Source: Acidobacteriota bacterium
GTDB taxonomy: Bacteria > Acidobacteriota > Vicinamibacteria > Vicinamibacterales > UBA8438
DNA length: 64,000 nt
Direction of reading: 5' to 3'
NCBI GenBank assembly: GCA_009838525.1
Contig: VXRJ01000032.1
Location: 1 to 64,000 of the forward strand
A program made the translations under genes and the position numbers. Below, in pieces: positions 16,551 to 25,073 of this stretch. Each line of letters starts with the position of its first letter. Position 1 is the first letter of the stretch. The notes below the pieces were generated by a model. It made no database searches, was not told where the DNA came from, and saw only the letters and a list, made by a program, of their open reading frames with translations.

Positions 16551-16960
16551 TCGTCCTTGATACGCACGTACTTATCTGGGCGGTTGACGGTGACCCCCGG
16601 CTCGGACGCACGGCCCGTGCCACCCTCGACGAAGCGGGAGGTACGGACGGCATCGGCGTCTCGGCCATAACGCCCTGGGAAATCGCCCTGCTGGTCGAGA
16701 AGGGTCGCTTGCGCCTCGGGTGCGACGCCGGGACCTGGATCGACAGCGCGCTTGACTTGCCCGGCGTCCGTTTGCTGCCGATCGAACCTGCCATTGCGAT
16801 CGACAGCGTGCGCCTGCCCGGCAGTTTCCACGCCGACCCGGCCGATCGCCTTATTCTCGCGACGGCCCGCTACTCCCGCGCGCCGCTCATCACCGCCGAC
16901 AGCGCCATGATCGAGTACGCCAAGGGCGGCCACCTTCGCGTCGTTGACGCGTCACTGTGA
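16547..16960 (+). CDS. vapC: PIN-domain toxin paired with a Phd-type antitoxin (module 5)
   Basis: A 137-residue PIN protein starting at GTG 16547, four bases before the antitoxin stop. Asp5 lies in MIVLDTHVLIWAVDG, Glu in TPWEIALLVEKGRL, and two Asp in FHADPADRLILATA with another in LITADSAMIEY. The THVLIWAV start and the HxDPxDR motif mark the subfamily usually partnered with Phd antitoxins, which fits its neighbour. Its last nine bases overlap the end of the convergent gene at 16952-17518. Confidence 0.92.
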   Translation: MIVLDTHVLIWAVDGDPRLGRTARATLDEAGGTDGIGVSAITPWEIALLVEKGRLRLGCDAGTWIDSALDLPGVRLLPIEPAIAIDSVRLPGSFHADPADRLILATARYSRAPLITADSAMIEYAKGGHLRVVDASL

Positions 16961-17518
16961 GCGGTTCTCGGGCACCCCGGCAACGATCAACCCCCCGAGG
17001 GGCGTCCCACGCCCGGCCTCGCCTGCGAAAGCTTCGAAGCGCTGGAGCTCCAGCCCGCGGGACTCGATGAACTTCCTGGCCGGCTCACGCGCGGGTGCGG
17101 CGGTCGAAATGCCGAAGAGCCAGCTCTCGTTGTAGAACGCCTTCATGGCGTACTTCGCGTAGTTCCCCATCACCACGAAGGGCCTGCGGCCGAATACCAG
17201 TTCCCGACTGAGGTAGTCGATCGCGATGCGCGATCCGGGTGCGAGGCTCCACTTCACCGCCAGAACCAGGGTGCCCATCAACAGCCGCAGAACCAGGGGC
17301 GGCAGGGCGGGCAGGTGCAGGGCGATCTTCTCGGCCGCCTCGTCGCTGCGCCTCCCCGTGTGATGGAGCATCAGCCGTGTCATGTACGGCTCGTAGGCCG
17401 TGCCGGAGATCCCGCGCGGCATGTTCACGAACCGGACGCGCAGGGCGTAGATGAGCGATCCGATGGTCTGGAGGGGAGCGAAGACGACCTCCAGGAGAAT
17501 GAAGAGCAGCACGCTCAC
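16952..17518 (-). CDS. Unrecognised 188-residue protein with hydrophobic N-terminus
   Basis: I do not recognise this family. The frame is 188 residues. A hydrophobic segment at residues 2-25 (LLFILLEVVFAPLQTIGSLIYAL) is a likely membrane helix. A second occurs near 72-88 (PPLVLRLLMGTLVLAVKW), and the C-terminal half is soluble and mixed. Distinctive stretches are RRPFVVMGNYAKYAMKAFY and NESWLFGISTAAP. It lies 19 bases after the hydrolase gene on the same strand, so the two may share a transcript. It overlaps the 3' end of the convergent toxin gene. It is probably real, given its clean frame and its spacing behind the upstream gene. Confidence 0.55.
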   Translation of the reverse strand: MSVLLFILLEVVFAPLQTIGSLIYALRVRFVNMPRGISGTAYEPYMTRLMLHHTGRRSDEAAEKIALHLPALPPLVLRLLMGTLVLAVKWSLAPGSRIAIDYLSRELVFGRRPFVVMGNYAKYAMKAFYNESWLFGISTAAPAREPARKFIESRGLELQRFEAFAGEAGRGTPLGGLIVAGVPENRSQ

Positions 17519-17537
17519 GGCCCGCTACCTGCTACCG

Positions 17538-19628
17538 CTACTGCAGGATGTCGCTCTCTTCGGCTATGCGGACGATCACGTCTGCATCCTCGGGGAGCAG
17601 GATCCGGCGGGCCACCGACTCGTCGGCGGCGCGGCGGACGGCGGCCACGAAGCCCGCGTGGTCGCCGTAGCGCTCTTCCAGTGACAGGCGCGGATCTCCG
17701 TTGGCCTCCCGCTCCGCACGGGTCCGGGCGAACGGGAAGAACGATCCGGTCAGCCCGCACAGATCGCGACCGCGGGGGCCGGCCGCATACAGGTTCCAGC
17801 CGGTGTTGGTCCCGACCGGCGCCGCGATGTCGACCGTGCGGATCCCGGCGACATCATGCCCGTCGCGGTCGGTCGTCGGCACGAGCACCCGGTACGCGCC
17901 GCCACGGAAAGGAGGCAACACCGTCTGCCTGCCGCCCTGTGATCCGAAGGTGGGACCGAATCCGGGCGCATTCAGTCCGTTGACCCGCGTCGGAAACGTG
18001 ACGCCCGGAATCGCGGGAAACGTCCGCGCCACCTCATCCACGGTTGCCAGCGTCCCGCGCCGGACATCCGGGTAGTTGCTGGGAGGCGGCTCGATGCCGC
18101 GGTCGGCCCACGCGTCGAGCGCGACGATCAGCGCGCGACTGGCGGGCGCGCTGCTCCGAAAGCTGTTCGTCACGTATTCGCACGCCCCGCGGTTGGTCGG
18201 CATGGCCGCGACACCCGCGGCCCCGCCATGCGGATGGCTCGCCAGCAGGTACAGGCGGACATTGTCGGGAATCGGCACCGGGTTGCCGTGGCCGTCGTGG
18301 ACGTTCAGCGACGCCTTCATCTGCCAGAACTCGTTGCTCGTATCGACGTGGAAGACGAGCGGGTCCGTCGCCGGGCGCTTCAGGATAGCGTCCCGGATGT
18401 TGGTCACCGGATCGGTAGTCACCGCGTAAGTGAGCGGCGGGTACGACTGCGAAGTGAAGTCGGACGTGCGGTCCTGGCGGGAGTAGATGTTCGGATCGGC
18501 GAACTCGACGTTGGCGAAGAGACGATGCGTGCCCGGGATGTGGATGCGGACGGCGTCGAACACGCGGCGGTGCGCCTCATCCTCGTTGAAGCCCAGGTAG
18601 AGGTAGTCGCGCAGGTACATCCCGGTCGACGAAATGCCGAGGCCATAGACGCGGCGGATGCCGACCGCTTCAGGGCCGGCCGCAATCGGATTCGGCGTCC
18701 CGGCGTCGTCCACCGTCTGGTAGCGCAGGAAGGAGGCGACGTCCCGGGTCACGGCGTAGCCGAGGCCCATGACCCACGGGTTGCGGGCCGGGTAGACGAG
18801 CTCGTAGATCTTGTCCGGGTCGAAGCCGTCGAAGAGACAGATGTCGGTGGTCGATGCCGCTAGCGACGCGTCGCCCGACGGGCACTTCCCGAAAGCCCAG
18901 CCGCCCGCGGGCACCGGCCGGCGTTCGCCGTCGATGGCGTCGCGGACGGTGAGGGCGGAATGCCCCGTGTCGGTGTCCGCCGTCTCGTAGCTCACGAAGC
19001 GGTCGTTGCCCTTGAGCGGCAGCGTGTAGATGGTCGTGCCGGGATCCGGGCGCTGCCCCGGGTCCGACGGGTACTCGATGCGGATACGCGAAACGATCGG
19101 ACTGCCGTCGGCCTGCAGGGCGACCGGCAGGTTCGCGCCGAGGCGCGTCGGCGTGGTCGTGACGTCGCCCGCCCAGCCGGCGTCCACCAGCGTATAGCCG
19201 AGGCGGAAGAACAGCCCGTCGCCGGATTCGGGATCGGCCCCGGGCGGCAGCGGCGGGAACGTCTGGAAGCCGAGCTCGATGGCGTTCCCGCGGTTGTTGA
19301 TGCCGTACAGCACCTTCTGGTTGCCGCGGGCCATGTCGACCGGCTTGATGATGAAGAACGGGGCGCTGAACTCCACCATGCCCCGCTCGTTACGGGGGGC
19401 GCGGTCTAGATTGACGATGACCGCGTTGAGCGGATCATCCGGGTCCACTTCCATATGAACTGTTCCGTCGAGCCGCTCGAAGGGCCCTGCGTCGCCGAAT
19501 TCCCTCCCGCCGGCGTACGGCCTCGTCTGCTCCAACTCGATCCGGACGACGCGCGCATCGGCCGCCGGCGCCGCCAGGGCGGCCAGCAGACCCGCCAGGA
19601 TCACGACCGCGAATGTGCGCTTCCTCAC
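17538..19628 (-). CDS. Exported alpha/beta hydrolase-domain protein (Abhydrolase_10 type)
   Basis: A 696-residue secreted protein with a signal peptide (AVVILAGLLAALAAPAADA) and the pattern of the large alpha/beta-hydrolase-domain family common in Acidobacteriota and actinobacteria. It has RVVRIELEQTRPYAGG at the N-terminus, a candidate nucleophile in GISSTGMYLRDYLY near residue 345, HPHGGAAG near 465 and a C-terminal RLSLEERYGDHAGFVAAV. Substrates are unknown. The start is GTG 19628, preceded at six bases by a strong AAAGGAGGG ribosome site, which decides the start. It is followed by the unrecognised membrane protein gene. Confidence 0.82.
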   Translation of the reverse strand: MRKRTFAVVILAGLLAALAAPAADARVVRIELEQTRPYAGGREFGDAGPFERLDGTVHMEVDPDDPLNAVIVNLDRAPRNERGMVEFSAPFFIIKPVDMARGNQKVLYGINNRGNAIELGFQTFPPLPPGADPESGDGLFFRLGYTLVDAGWAGDVTTTPTRLGANLPVALQADGSPIVSRIRIEYPSDPGQRPDPGTTIYTLPLKGNDRFVSYETADTDTGHSALTVRDAIDGERRPVPAGGWAFGKCPSGDASLAASTTDICLFDGFDPDKIYELVYPARNPWVMGLGYAVTRDVASFLRYQTVDDAGTPNPIAAGPEAVGIRRVYGLGISSTGMYLRDYLYLGFNEDEAHRRVFDAVRIHIPGTHRLFANVEFADPNIYSRQDRTSDFTSQSYPPLTYAVTTDPVTNIRDAILKRPATDPLVFHVDTSNEFWQMKASLNVHDGHGNPVPIPDNVRLYLLASHPHGGAAGVAAMPTNRGACEYVTNSFRSSAPASRALIVALDAWADRGIEPPPSNYPDVRRGTLATVDEVARTFPAIPGVTFPTRVNGLNAPGFGPTFGSQGGRQTVLPPFRGGAYRVLVPTTDRDGHDVAGIRTVDIAAPVGTNTGWNLYAAGPRGRDLCGLTGSFFPFARTRAEREANGDPRLSLEERYGDHAGFVAAVRRAADESVARRILLPEDADVIVRIAEESDILQ

Positions 19629-19640
19629 GGTGTCCCTCCT

Positions 19641-20072
19641 TTACGACTTCAATGGATGTCGCCACTTGAGCCCGGGAAAACGCGCGTAGTCACCGTCCGT
19701 GGTAATCCACTCACAGCCATGTTCGATGGCCATCGCGGCAAGCCAGGCGTCGGGCACCAGATTGCCCTTCGCACCGACGGCGTCGCACAAACGGCGGAAG
19801 ATCCGCCAATGGTCGCTACCCGGAGAAACCGCAACGCGATTGGGGCGCTCTCTCAGTTCCTCCGCGAATTGCATCGCCTCGGCCAGGCTGCTGGGTGACA
19901 CGAAGATGCGGGGGTGGGTGACGACACGCACGAAGCCACTGATCACGAGATCGCTCATGCCGAATGCCGCGTCGGAATTGACGGCCGCTTCCAGCCAGTC
20001 TCGATAGGCGCGGTGGTCCAGTGCGTCTTCGCGGTGCGCATACACGAGCACGTTCACGTCGGGGAGGATCAT
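19641..20072 (-). CDS. vapC: VapC-type PIN-domain toxin (module 6)
   Basis: A 143-residue PIN protein of the subfamily that starts with PDVNVLVYAHRED and has SDLVISGFVRVVTHPRIF in place of the usual Glu motif. The later acidic residues are in NLVPDAWLAAMAIEHG and ITTDGDYARFPGLKW. The order and spacing are normal for this subfamily, and the same subfamily recurs in module 8. It overlaps the antitoxin by four bases. Confidence 0.9.
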   Translation of the reverse strand: MILPDVNVLVYAHREDALDHRAYRDWLEAAVNSDAAFGMSDLVISGFVRVVTHPRIFVSPSSLAEAMQFAEELRERPNRVAVSPGSDHWRIFRRLCDAVGAKGNLVPDAWLAAMAIEHGCEWITTDGDYARFPGLKWRHPLKS

Positions 20073-20308
20073 TCCGCGCCGTCCATCACGTCGAGCAGGG
20101 ATGCCGAATCATCCAGATCGACGCCGGGGCGCAATCCGCCACGTCCGGTCGTCGTGAGTTTCACGCGCACGCGTGGCTCGTGCCTGGTCCGGGCCAACCG
20201 GGCTCTCAATGACTCCTCGATGATCGCGGTCAGCGTCACTCCGCACCGGGCGGCCTCGCGCTTCGCTTCGAGCAGGAGGCTGTCGGCCAGTCGGATTGTC
20301 GTTCGCAT
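20069..20308 (-). CDS. vapB: VapB-type antitoxin (module 6)
   Basis: A 79-residue RHH antitoxin opening MRTTIRLADSLLLEAKREA, with TLTAIIEESLRARLAR as the second helix. The tail is basic, then acidic (VDLDDSASLLDVMDGAE). I chose ATG 20308 because the RHH strand starts there. In-frame codons up to 20326 add only six residues and are not supported by family length. Confidence 0.85.
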   Translation of the reverse strand: MRTTIRLADSLLLEAKREAARCGVTLTAIIEESLRARLARTRHEPRVRVKLTTTGRGGLRPGVDLDDSASLLDVMDGAE

Positions 20309-20333
20309 GATGACTAAACATACCATTGCTACA

Positions 20334-21797
20334 TCAATATGTCTCTTTCATCGCCCGCTGGCCAATACTCCTGAGCATGCCCCGGAACAGCAGCACGTGG
20401 GCCGGGTACAGGGCGTGCCAGTAAATGCGCCCCCACAGGCCAGCCGCGTCGAAAACGGCAGTCTGTCGGATGGTGGTGGTGCCGTCGCTCTTTGAGGTGA
20501 CCGCGAACTCGAGCCAGGCGTGGCCCGGCAGTTTCATGTCGGCGGCAAGCAGCAGGCGCGCATCGGGCTGGCAGTCGACGACGCGCCAGCAGTCGAGGAT
20601 GTCGCCAACCGCCAGGTCTTCCGGGTCGCGCCGCCCGCGCTTCATGCCGACGCCGCCAATGAGCCGGTCGACCAGGCCGCGCAGGCGCCAGAGCCAGTTT
20701 CCGTAGTACCAGCCGCTGACGCCGCCGATGCGCCGGATGGGCGCGAACGCGGCGGCGGCGGGTACGGGCAGGTCGACGACGCGCGAATCGATGAGCCGGC
20801 TGCGGATGCGGGCGCCGCCCCAGCGCAGCGGGGTGGCGGCGGACAGGGCCTCGTCGGACCAGGGCCGGGCGGCGAACGCGGCGTCCTCTTCTTCCAGGGC
20901 GCGCCTGATGGCCTGCCGCAGGCCGAGCGGCCGGATGGGAAAGGCGGTGAGCGCGGCGTCGTCGCGCACGACGGTTGGCGTCCGGACTCCGTCGATCAGT
21001 TCGCGACCGACCCGGGCATAGACCGGGGTGGTCAACCCGAGCCAGAGACTCGACAGGCGGGGCGTCAGCAAAGGGACCGGGATGAACCAGCGCCGGAGTC
21101 CGCGCTGCCGGGCGTACTCCTGCATGATCCCGCCGTACGAGACGGCGTCGGCGCCGCCCACCTCGAATAGACGGCTCTCGCCGTGCGGCAGGTCGAGCGC
21201 GGCAACGAGATACGCGATGAGATCGGAGAGCGCGATCGGCTGCGTCGGCGTGCGGACCCAGGAGGGGCAGGTCATGACGGGCAGGCGCTCCACGAGGGCG
21301 CGCACGAGCTCGAACGACAGGCTGCCGGCGCCGATGACGATGCCGCTGCGCAACTCGACGACCGGCACACCGGACGCGCGCAGCACCTCGCCGGTTTCGT
21401 GGCGGCTCCGGAGATGGCGGGAAAGCCCGGTCTCCGCCCCGAGACCGCCTACGTAGATGATGCGGCGAGCGCCCGCCGACCGCGCCGCCTCCCCGAAGTT
21501 GCGCGCCGCCTCCCGGTCACGCGACTCGAAGTCGTGCGAGCGGGGGCCGCCCATCGAGTGGACGAGGTAGTAGGCCGTGTCGACGCCAGCGAGCGGCGCC
21601 GCCAGCGAGACGGGATCGAAGCAGTCACCCCGAACGACGGCGGTACGCGGTCCGACCCGGCCGGCCAGCGTGCCGGGCCGCCGAGTCATGCAGCGAACGG
21701 CATGGCCGCGGGCCTCGAGCGCCGCGAGCAACCGCCCGCCGATACAGCCGGTTGCGCCCGTCAGCAGGATTGTCGACCGTTGCGCGGTCTCGCTCAT
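20334..21797 (-). CDS. SDR-type NAD(P)-binding oxidoreductase with C-terminal DUF2867 domain
   Basis: A 487-residue two-domain protein. Residues 1-300 form an extended/atypical SDR fold with the nucleotide loop TILLTGATGCIGGRLLAAL, YYLVHSMGG, and RRIIYVGGLG followed by a SRHETGEVLR motif. Residues about 330-487 form a DUF2867 domain (GVSGWYYGNWLWRLRGLVD, GDILDCWRVVD, GHAWLEFAV). Similar proteins are annotated as nucleoside-diphosphate-sugar epimerases, but activity is unproven. The start ATG overlaps the mazF stop by four bases (ATGA), which implies translational coupling to the toxin-antitoxin operon upstream. This is unusual for a metabolic gene. Confidence 0.88.
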   Translation of the reverse strand: MSETAQRSTILLTGATGCIGGRLLAALEARGHAVRCMTRRPGTLAGRVGPRTAVVRGDCFDPVSLAAPLAGVDTAYYLVHSMGGPRSHDFESRDREAARNFGEAARSAGARRIIYVGGLGAETGLSRHLRSRHETGEVLRASGVPVVELRSGIVIGAGSLSFELVRALVERLPVMTCPSWVRTPTQPIALSDLIAYLVAALDLPHGESRLFEVGGADAVSYGGIMQEYARQRGLRRWFIPVPLLTPRLSSLWLGLTTPVYARVGRELIDGVRTPTVVRDDAALTAFPIRPLGLRQAIRRALEEEDAAFAARPWSDEALSAATPLRWGGARIRSRLIDSRVVDLPVPAAAAFAPIRRIGGVSGWYYGNWLWRLRGLVDRLIGGVGMKRGRRDPEDLAVGDILDCWRVVDCQPDARLLLAADMKLPGHAWLEFAVTSKSDGTTTIRQTAVFDAAGLWGRIYWHALYPAHVLLFRGMLRSIGQRAMKETY

Positions 21798-22138
21798 TCG
21801 CCATACATCTCGGTAATCAGCCTCCGAAGCCGGGCGGCAGCTTCGGCAGACAGCCGATCCGTCGCTTGTCCAAGACGCCGCTTGCTGACAGTGCGAATCT
21901 GGTCCACCGCGACCTCCGCGTCCTTCCCGGCGCAGCGCACCTGCAGCCGACCGCGCCACCGCGGATGCAACACGGTTGTCAGCGGACAGACAACGACGGT
22001 ATCCAGGAACTGGTTCATCTCGTTCCTGCTCACCACGACCACGGGCCGGACCTTGCGCAGCTCCGCGCCGACTGTCGGATTGAGGTCGGCGATGTACACG
22101 CCGTAGCGCTGGGGAAACGCTGCACTACTCCAGGCCAT
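21794..22138 (-). CDS. mazF: MazF-type endoribonuclease toxin (module 7)
   Basis: A 114-residue MazF/PemK-fold protein. The features are GVYIADLNPTVGAELRKVRP with the conserved RPVVVVSRNE strand, VVVCPLTTV, and VAVDQIRTVSKRRLG containing the conserved D-Q-I-R-x-x. MazF toxins cut mRNA at short sequence motifs. It follows mazE with a 14-base overlap and is followed by the SDR gene with a four-base overlap. Confidence 0.93.
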   Translation of the reverse strand: MAWSSAAFPQRYGVYIADLNPTVGAELRKVRPVVVVSRNEMNQFLDTVVVCPLTTVLHPRWRGRLQVRCAGKDAEVAVDQIRTVSKRRLGQATDRLSAEAAARLRRLITEMYGE

Positions 22139-22379
22139 CGTCGACAGTCACGTCCAGATCGCTCCAGTCTTCGCGCTCGGCCGCCATCGCGCGGTACGTC
22201 TCTTCCCAGGAGAGCCGCTTCGCGGAGGCGCCACGCAGCAAGACACCCTCCTCTCGTTCTTCGACAAGGAGAGAGTCGCTCCAGCCGTATTTCTGCAATA
22301 AGGGCTTCGGCAGGCGGATTCCCCGCGAATTGCCGATGGCGATCAGCTTCAGCGCCCGGATCGTCGTCATGTCGTTCAT
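22125..22379 (-). CDS. mazE: MazE-type AbrB-fold antitoxin (module 7)
   Basis: An 84-residue protein. RALKLIAIGNSRGIRLPKPL is the AbrB/MazE DNA-binding hairpin, and the acidic C-terminus (REDWSDLDVTVDDGLE) is the usual toxin-blocking tail. ATG 22379 was chosen because the fold starts a few residues later; an open frame continues upstream to 22610 but overlaps the divergent gene. Twin GTAATTAC palindromes (22404-22420) lie 25 bases upstream. Confidence 0.9.
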   Translation of the reverse strand: MNDMTTIRALKLIAIGNSRGIRLPKPLLQKYGWSDSLLVEEREEGVLLRGASAKRLSWEETYRAMAAEREDWSDLDVTVDDGLE

Positions 22380-22401
22380 GGCGCGTGCCCCCTCCGCACG
22401 T

Positions 22402-22420
22402 CTGTAATTACAGTAATTAC
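22402..22420. promoter_or_regulatory. Twin palindrome operator candidate for mazEF
   Basis: CTGTAATTACAG (22402-22413) is a perfect 12-base palindrome. Its core GTAATTAC at 22404-22411 recurs at 22413-22420, one helical-face step on. It lies between mazE, reading left, and the DUF1592 gene, reading right, so it could serve MazE/MazF autorepression and also affect cassette A. Confidence 0.6.
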
Positions 22421-22448
22421 AACGACCGGCGCCGTCAAGGTTGAAGCG

Positions 22449-25073
22449 ATGCGGAGCCGGGCGGTTGCGGACGACCCACGGCTCGGCTACGATGCCTCCA
22501 TTGTGAGGGGGTTCTGTGTCCTCGCCCGAGCAGCCCGAGATGAAAGCCCCGCTACATTCGAGCGGCGATGCATCCCGGCTGAACGGCGGTGCTACGCGGG
22601 GTTTCACCACGGACTGCTAGCCGTCCTGGCGTGCGTGGCGATGACCGGCGCCGCACCCGGCGCCACCGAGGCCGCGTCCGCCTCCCAGACTGCCGAGGAA
22701 GCTCATCAGGCCGAAGCCGCCCGGCACCAGGTGCTGGTCCAGCGCTACTGCCTGACCTGCCACACTGAAGCGCGGCGCGATCAGGGCCTGGCGCCTATCG
22801 CGCTGGAGGGGCTGGACCTCGCAGATGTTGGCTCCCATGCGGAGACCTGGGAAGCGGTGGTCCGGAAGCTGCGCCTCGGCATGATGCCGCCGGCGGGACG
22901 GCCGCGGCCGGACGCGGAAGCGAACGGCCGGTTCGTAACCTGGCTGGAGGCGTCGCTGGATGCGGCGGCGGCCGTTGCGCCCTATCCGGGCCGCCCCGGC
23001 GTTCGGCGCCTGACGACGGCGGAGTACGTCAACGCGATCGGGCATCTGCTCGACATGGAAGTGGACGAGCGCTGGCTGCTCTTCCCGGCCGATGACGTCA
23101 ACCAGCAGGGCTTCAGCACGAGCGCCGACGTGCTGTCGATCTCCCCCGCCCTCTTCGAGCGGTATCTCGCCGCGGCCAACAGGATCAGCCGGCTCGCGGT
23201 CGGAGACCCGACCATCGGCCCCGGTTACGTGGCCGCCACCTACAGCACGCCGCGGCTGCTCTACCAGGACGACCGCGCCAGCGAGGACCTGCCGTTCGGC
23301 TCGCGCGGCGGAATGGCCATCAAGCACTACTTCCCGCTCGACGGCGACTACGAGGTCAAGATCCGCCTCCGCCGGATGATCTACGACTACATCGTCGGCA
23401 TGGGGCGATCCCACGTCATCGAGGTGCGCCTCGACGGCGCGTTGATCGAGCGGTTCACGGTCGGCGACGCGGACCGGTTCGGCTACCCGTCCGCCTACAG
23501 CTTCTTCGGGACCATCCGGGGCGACCCCGCCTGGGAGGAATACGTCTCGAACGAAGCGGACGCCGGCCTGGCGGTCCGTTTCCCCGCCAAGGCGGGCCGG
23601 CGCACGGTGGGGGTTTCGTTCGTCGAGGCCCGCACCGAGCCGACCGGCGTGCTGGAACGGCGGCTGTCCGGCTTCTCGTTGAGCGGCCTCGGCTTCTACC
23701 ACGGCAACGCGGCGGTCGAGCGGGTGGAGATTGCCGGGCCGTACGACGCGACCGGTCCGGGCGATACGCCGAGCCGCCGGCGCCTGTTCACCTGCCGTCC
23801 CGCCAGCGGGGACGTGGCGGACGAAGCGCGTTGCGCCACCGAGATCCTGACCGCGCTGGCGCGGCGCGCCTACCGGCGCCCCGTTACCGACGGCGACCTC
23901 GCGACACTGATGAAGTTCTACGAGGCGGGCCATGCGGAGCGCGACTTCGAAACAGGCATACAGAAGGCAGTCGAGCGGATGCTGGTCGCGCCGCAGTTTC
24001 TCTTCCGCGTCGAGCGCGACCCGGTCGATATCCGGGCCGGCGCGGCCTACCGCCTGACCGACCTGGAGCTCGCCTCGCGGCTCTCCTTTTTCCTCTGGAG
24101 CAGCATTCCGGACGACGAACTGCTCGACCTCGCGGAGGCGGGACGGCTGAGCGACCCGGACGTTCTGGAGCAGCAGGTGCGGCGGATGCTGGCCGACCGG
24201 CGCGCGTCGGCCCTGGTGGAGAACTTCGCCAGCCAGTGGCTGCAGTTGCCGCGCATCGAGGGCGTGACGCCCGACGCGGACGTCTTCTACGAGTTCGACG
24301 AGAACCTGCGGGCGGACATGGAACGCGAAACGAAGCTGTTCCTCGAGAGCCAGGTGCGTGGCGACCGCGGGCTGCGGGAGCTTCTGACCGCCGATTACAC
24401 CTTCGTCAACGAGCGGCTCGCCCGCCACTACGGCATCCCGGGCGTCTACGGTGAGCGGTTCCGGCGCGTGGCGGTCGATCCCGAGCGGCGCGGAGGCCTG
24501 CTCGGCCACGCGAGCCTGCTGACGTTGACCGCCTATCCGACCCGTACCTCGCCGGTGCTCCGCGGCAAGTGGGTGCTCGACAACATCCTCGGCAGCCCGC
24601 CGCCCGAGGCGCCGCCCAACGTGCCGGCGCTGGAGGAAAACCACGGCGGCCGCGAAGTGCTTTCGATGCGCGAACGGATGGAGCAGCACCGCGCCAATCC
24701 CGCCTGCGCGTCGTGCCACCGCATCATGGATCCGCCCGGCTTCGTTCTGGAGAATTACGATGCCATCGGGCGCTGGCGCGACGCCGACGAGGCGGGTGCG
24801 CCGGTCGAGACGTCGGGCGCGCTGGCCGACGGCACTGTCGTCGGGACTCCGCGGGGGTTCAGGGACGCGCTTCTGGCATACGATGTAAGTTTCGTGCGCA
24901 CCGTCACGGAGAAATTGCTCGGCTATGCGGTCGGGCGGACGATGGAGCACACCGATCAGCCCGCGATTCGGCAAGTTGTCACGGACGCCGCCGCCGACGA
25001 TTACCGGTGGTCGTCCATCGTTCTCGGCATCGTCAACAGCACGCCGTTCCAGATGAGGAGTGCGGAGCCATGA
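22449..25073 (+). CDS. DUF1592-family exported cytochrome-like protein (cassette A)
   Basis: An up to 874-residue protein of the planctomycete/acidobacterial DUF1587-DUF1592-DUF1588-DUF1585 type. A hydrophobic signal segment lies at about 53-70, and a c-type haem motif CLTCH (101-105) follows. Then come MMPPAGRPRP, the DUF1587 part (RRLTTAEYVNAIGHLLDM), a carbohydrate-binding-like domain (GDYEVKIRLRR), DUF1595/1592 (RRAYRRPVTDGDL, RLSFFLWSSIPDDELLDLAE), DUF1588 (SPVLRGKWVLDNILG with CASCHRIMDP) and DUF1585 (TEKLLGYAVGRT). The function is unknown, and a periplasmic redox role is inferred from the haem motif. The start is uncertain: ATG 22449 gives a long leader, and GTG 22503 is possible. It overlaps the DUF1552 gene by four bases. 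Confidence 0.9.
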   Translation: MRSRAVADDPRLGYDASIVRGFCVLARAARDESPATFERRCIPAERRCYAGFHHGLLAVLACVAMTGAAPGATEAASASQTAEEAHQAEAARHQVLVQRYCLTCHTEARRDQGLAPIALEGLDLADVGSHAETWEAVVRKLRLGMMPPAGRPRPDAEANGRFVTWLEASLDAAAAVAPYPGRPGVRRLTTAEYVNAIGHLLDMEVDERWLLFPADDVNQQGFSTSADVLSISPALFERYLAAANRISRLAVGDPTIGPGYVAATYSTPRLLYQDDRASEDLPFGSRGGMAIKHYFPLDGDYEVKIRLRRMIYDYIVGMGRSHVIEVRLDGALIERFTVGDADRFGYPSAYSFFGTIRGDPAWEEYVSNEADAGLAVRFPAKAGRRTVGVSFVEARTEPTGVLERRLSGFSLSGLGFYHGNAAVERVEIAGPYDATGPGDTPSRRRLFTCRPASGDVADEARCATEILTALARRAYRRPVTDGDLATLMKFYEAGHAERDFETGIQKAVERMLVAPQFLFRVERDPVDIRAGAAYRLTDLELASRLSFFLWSSIPDDELLDLAEAGRLSDPDVLEQQVRRMLADRRASALVENFASQWLQLPRIEGVTPDADVFYEFDENLRADMERETKLFLESQVRGDRGLRELLTADYTFVNERLARHYGIPGVYGERFRRVAVDPERRGGLLGHASLLTLTAYPTRTSPVLRGKWVLDNILGSPPPEAPPNVPALEENHGGREVLSMRERMEQHRANPACASCHRIMDPPGFVLENYDAIGRWRDADEAGAPVETSGALADGTVVGTPRGFRDALLAYDVSFVRTVTEKLLGYAVGRTMEHTDQPAIRQVVTDAAADDYRWSSIVLGIVNSTPFQMRSAEP

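Noticed and set aside
24716-24721. Second CxxCH (CASCH) motif in the DUF1592 protein as an additional haem site
   Set aside because: The CASCH within the DUF1588 region is a conserved family feature in both paralogues. I could not decide whether it binds haem, so only the N-terminal site is claimed.
22617-24974. A 785-codon open frame antisense to the DUF1592 gene
   Set aside because: It has the Arg/Gly/Val-heavy composition of a GC-rich shadow frame, no recognisable domain, and the opposite strand encodes a complete conserved protein.
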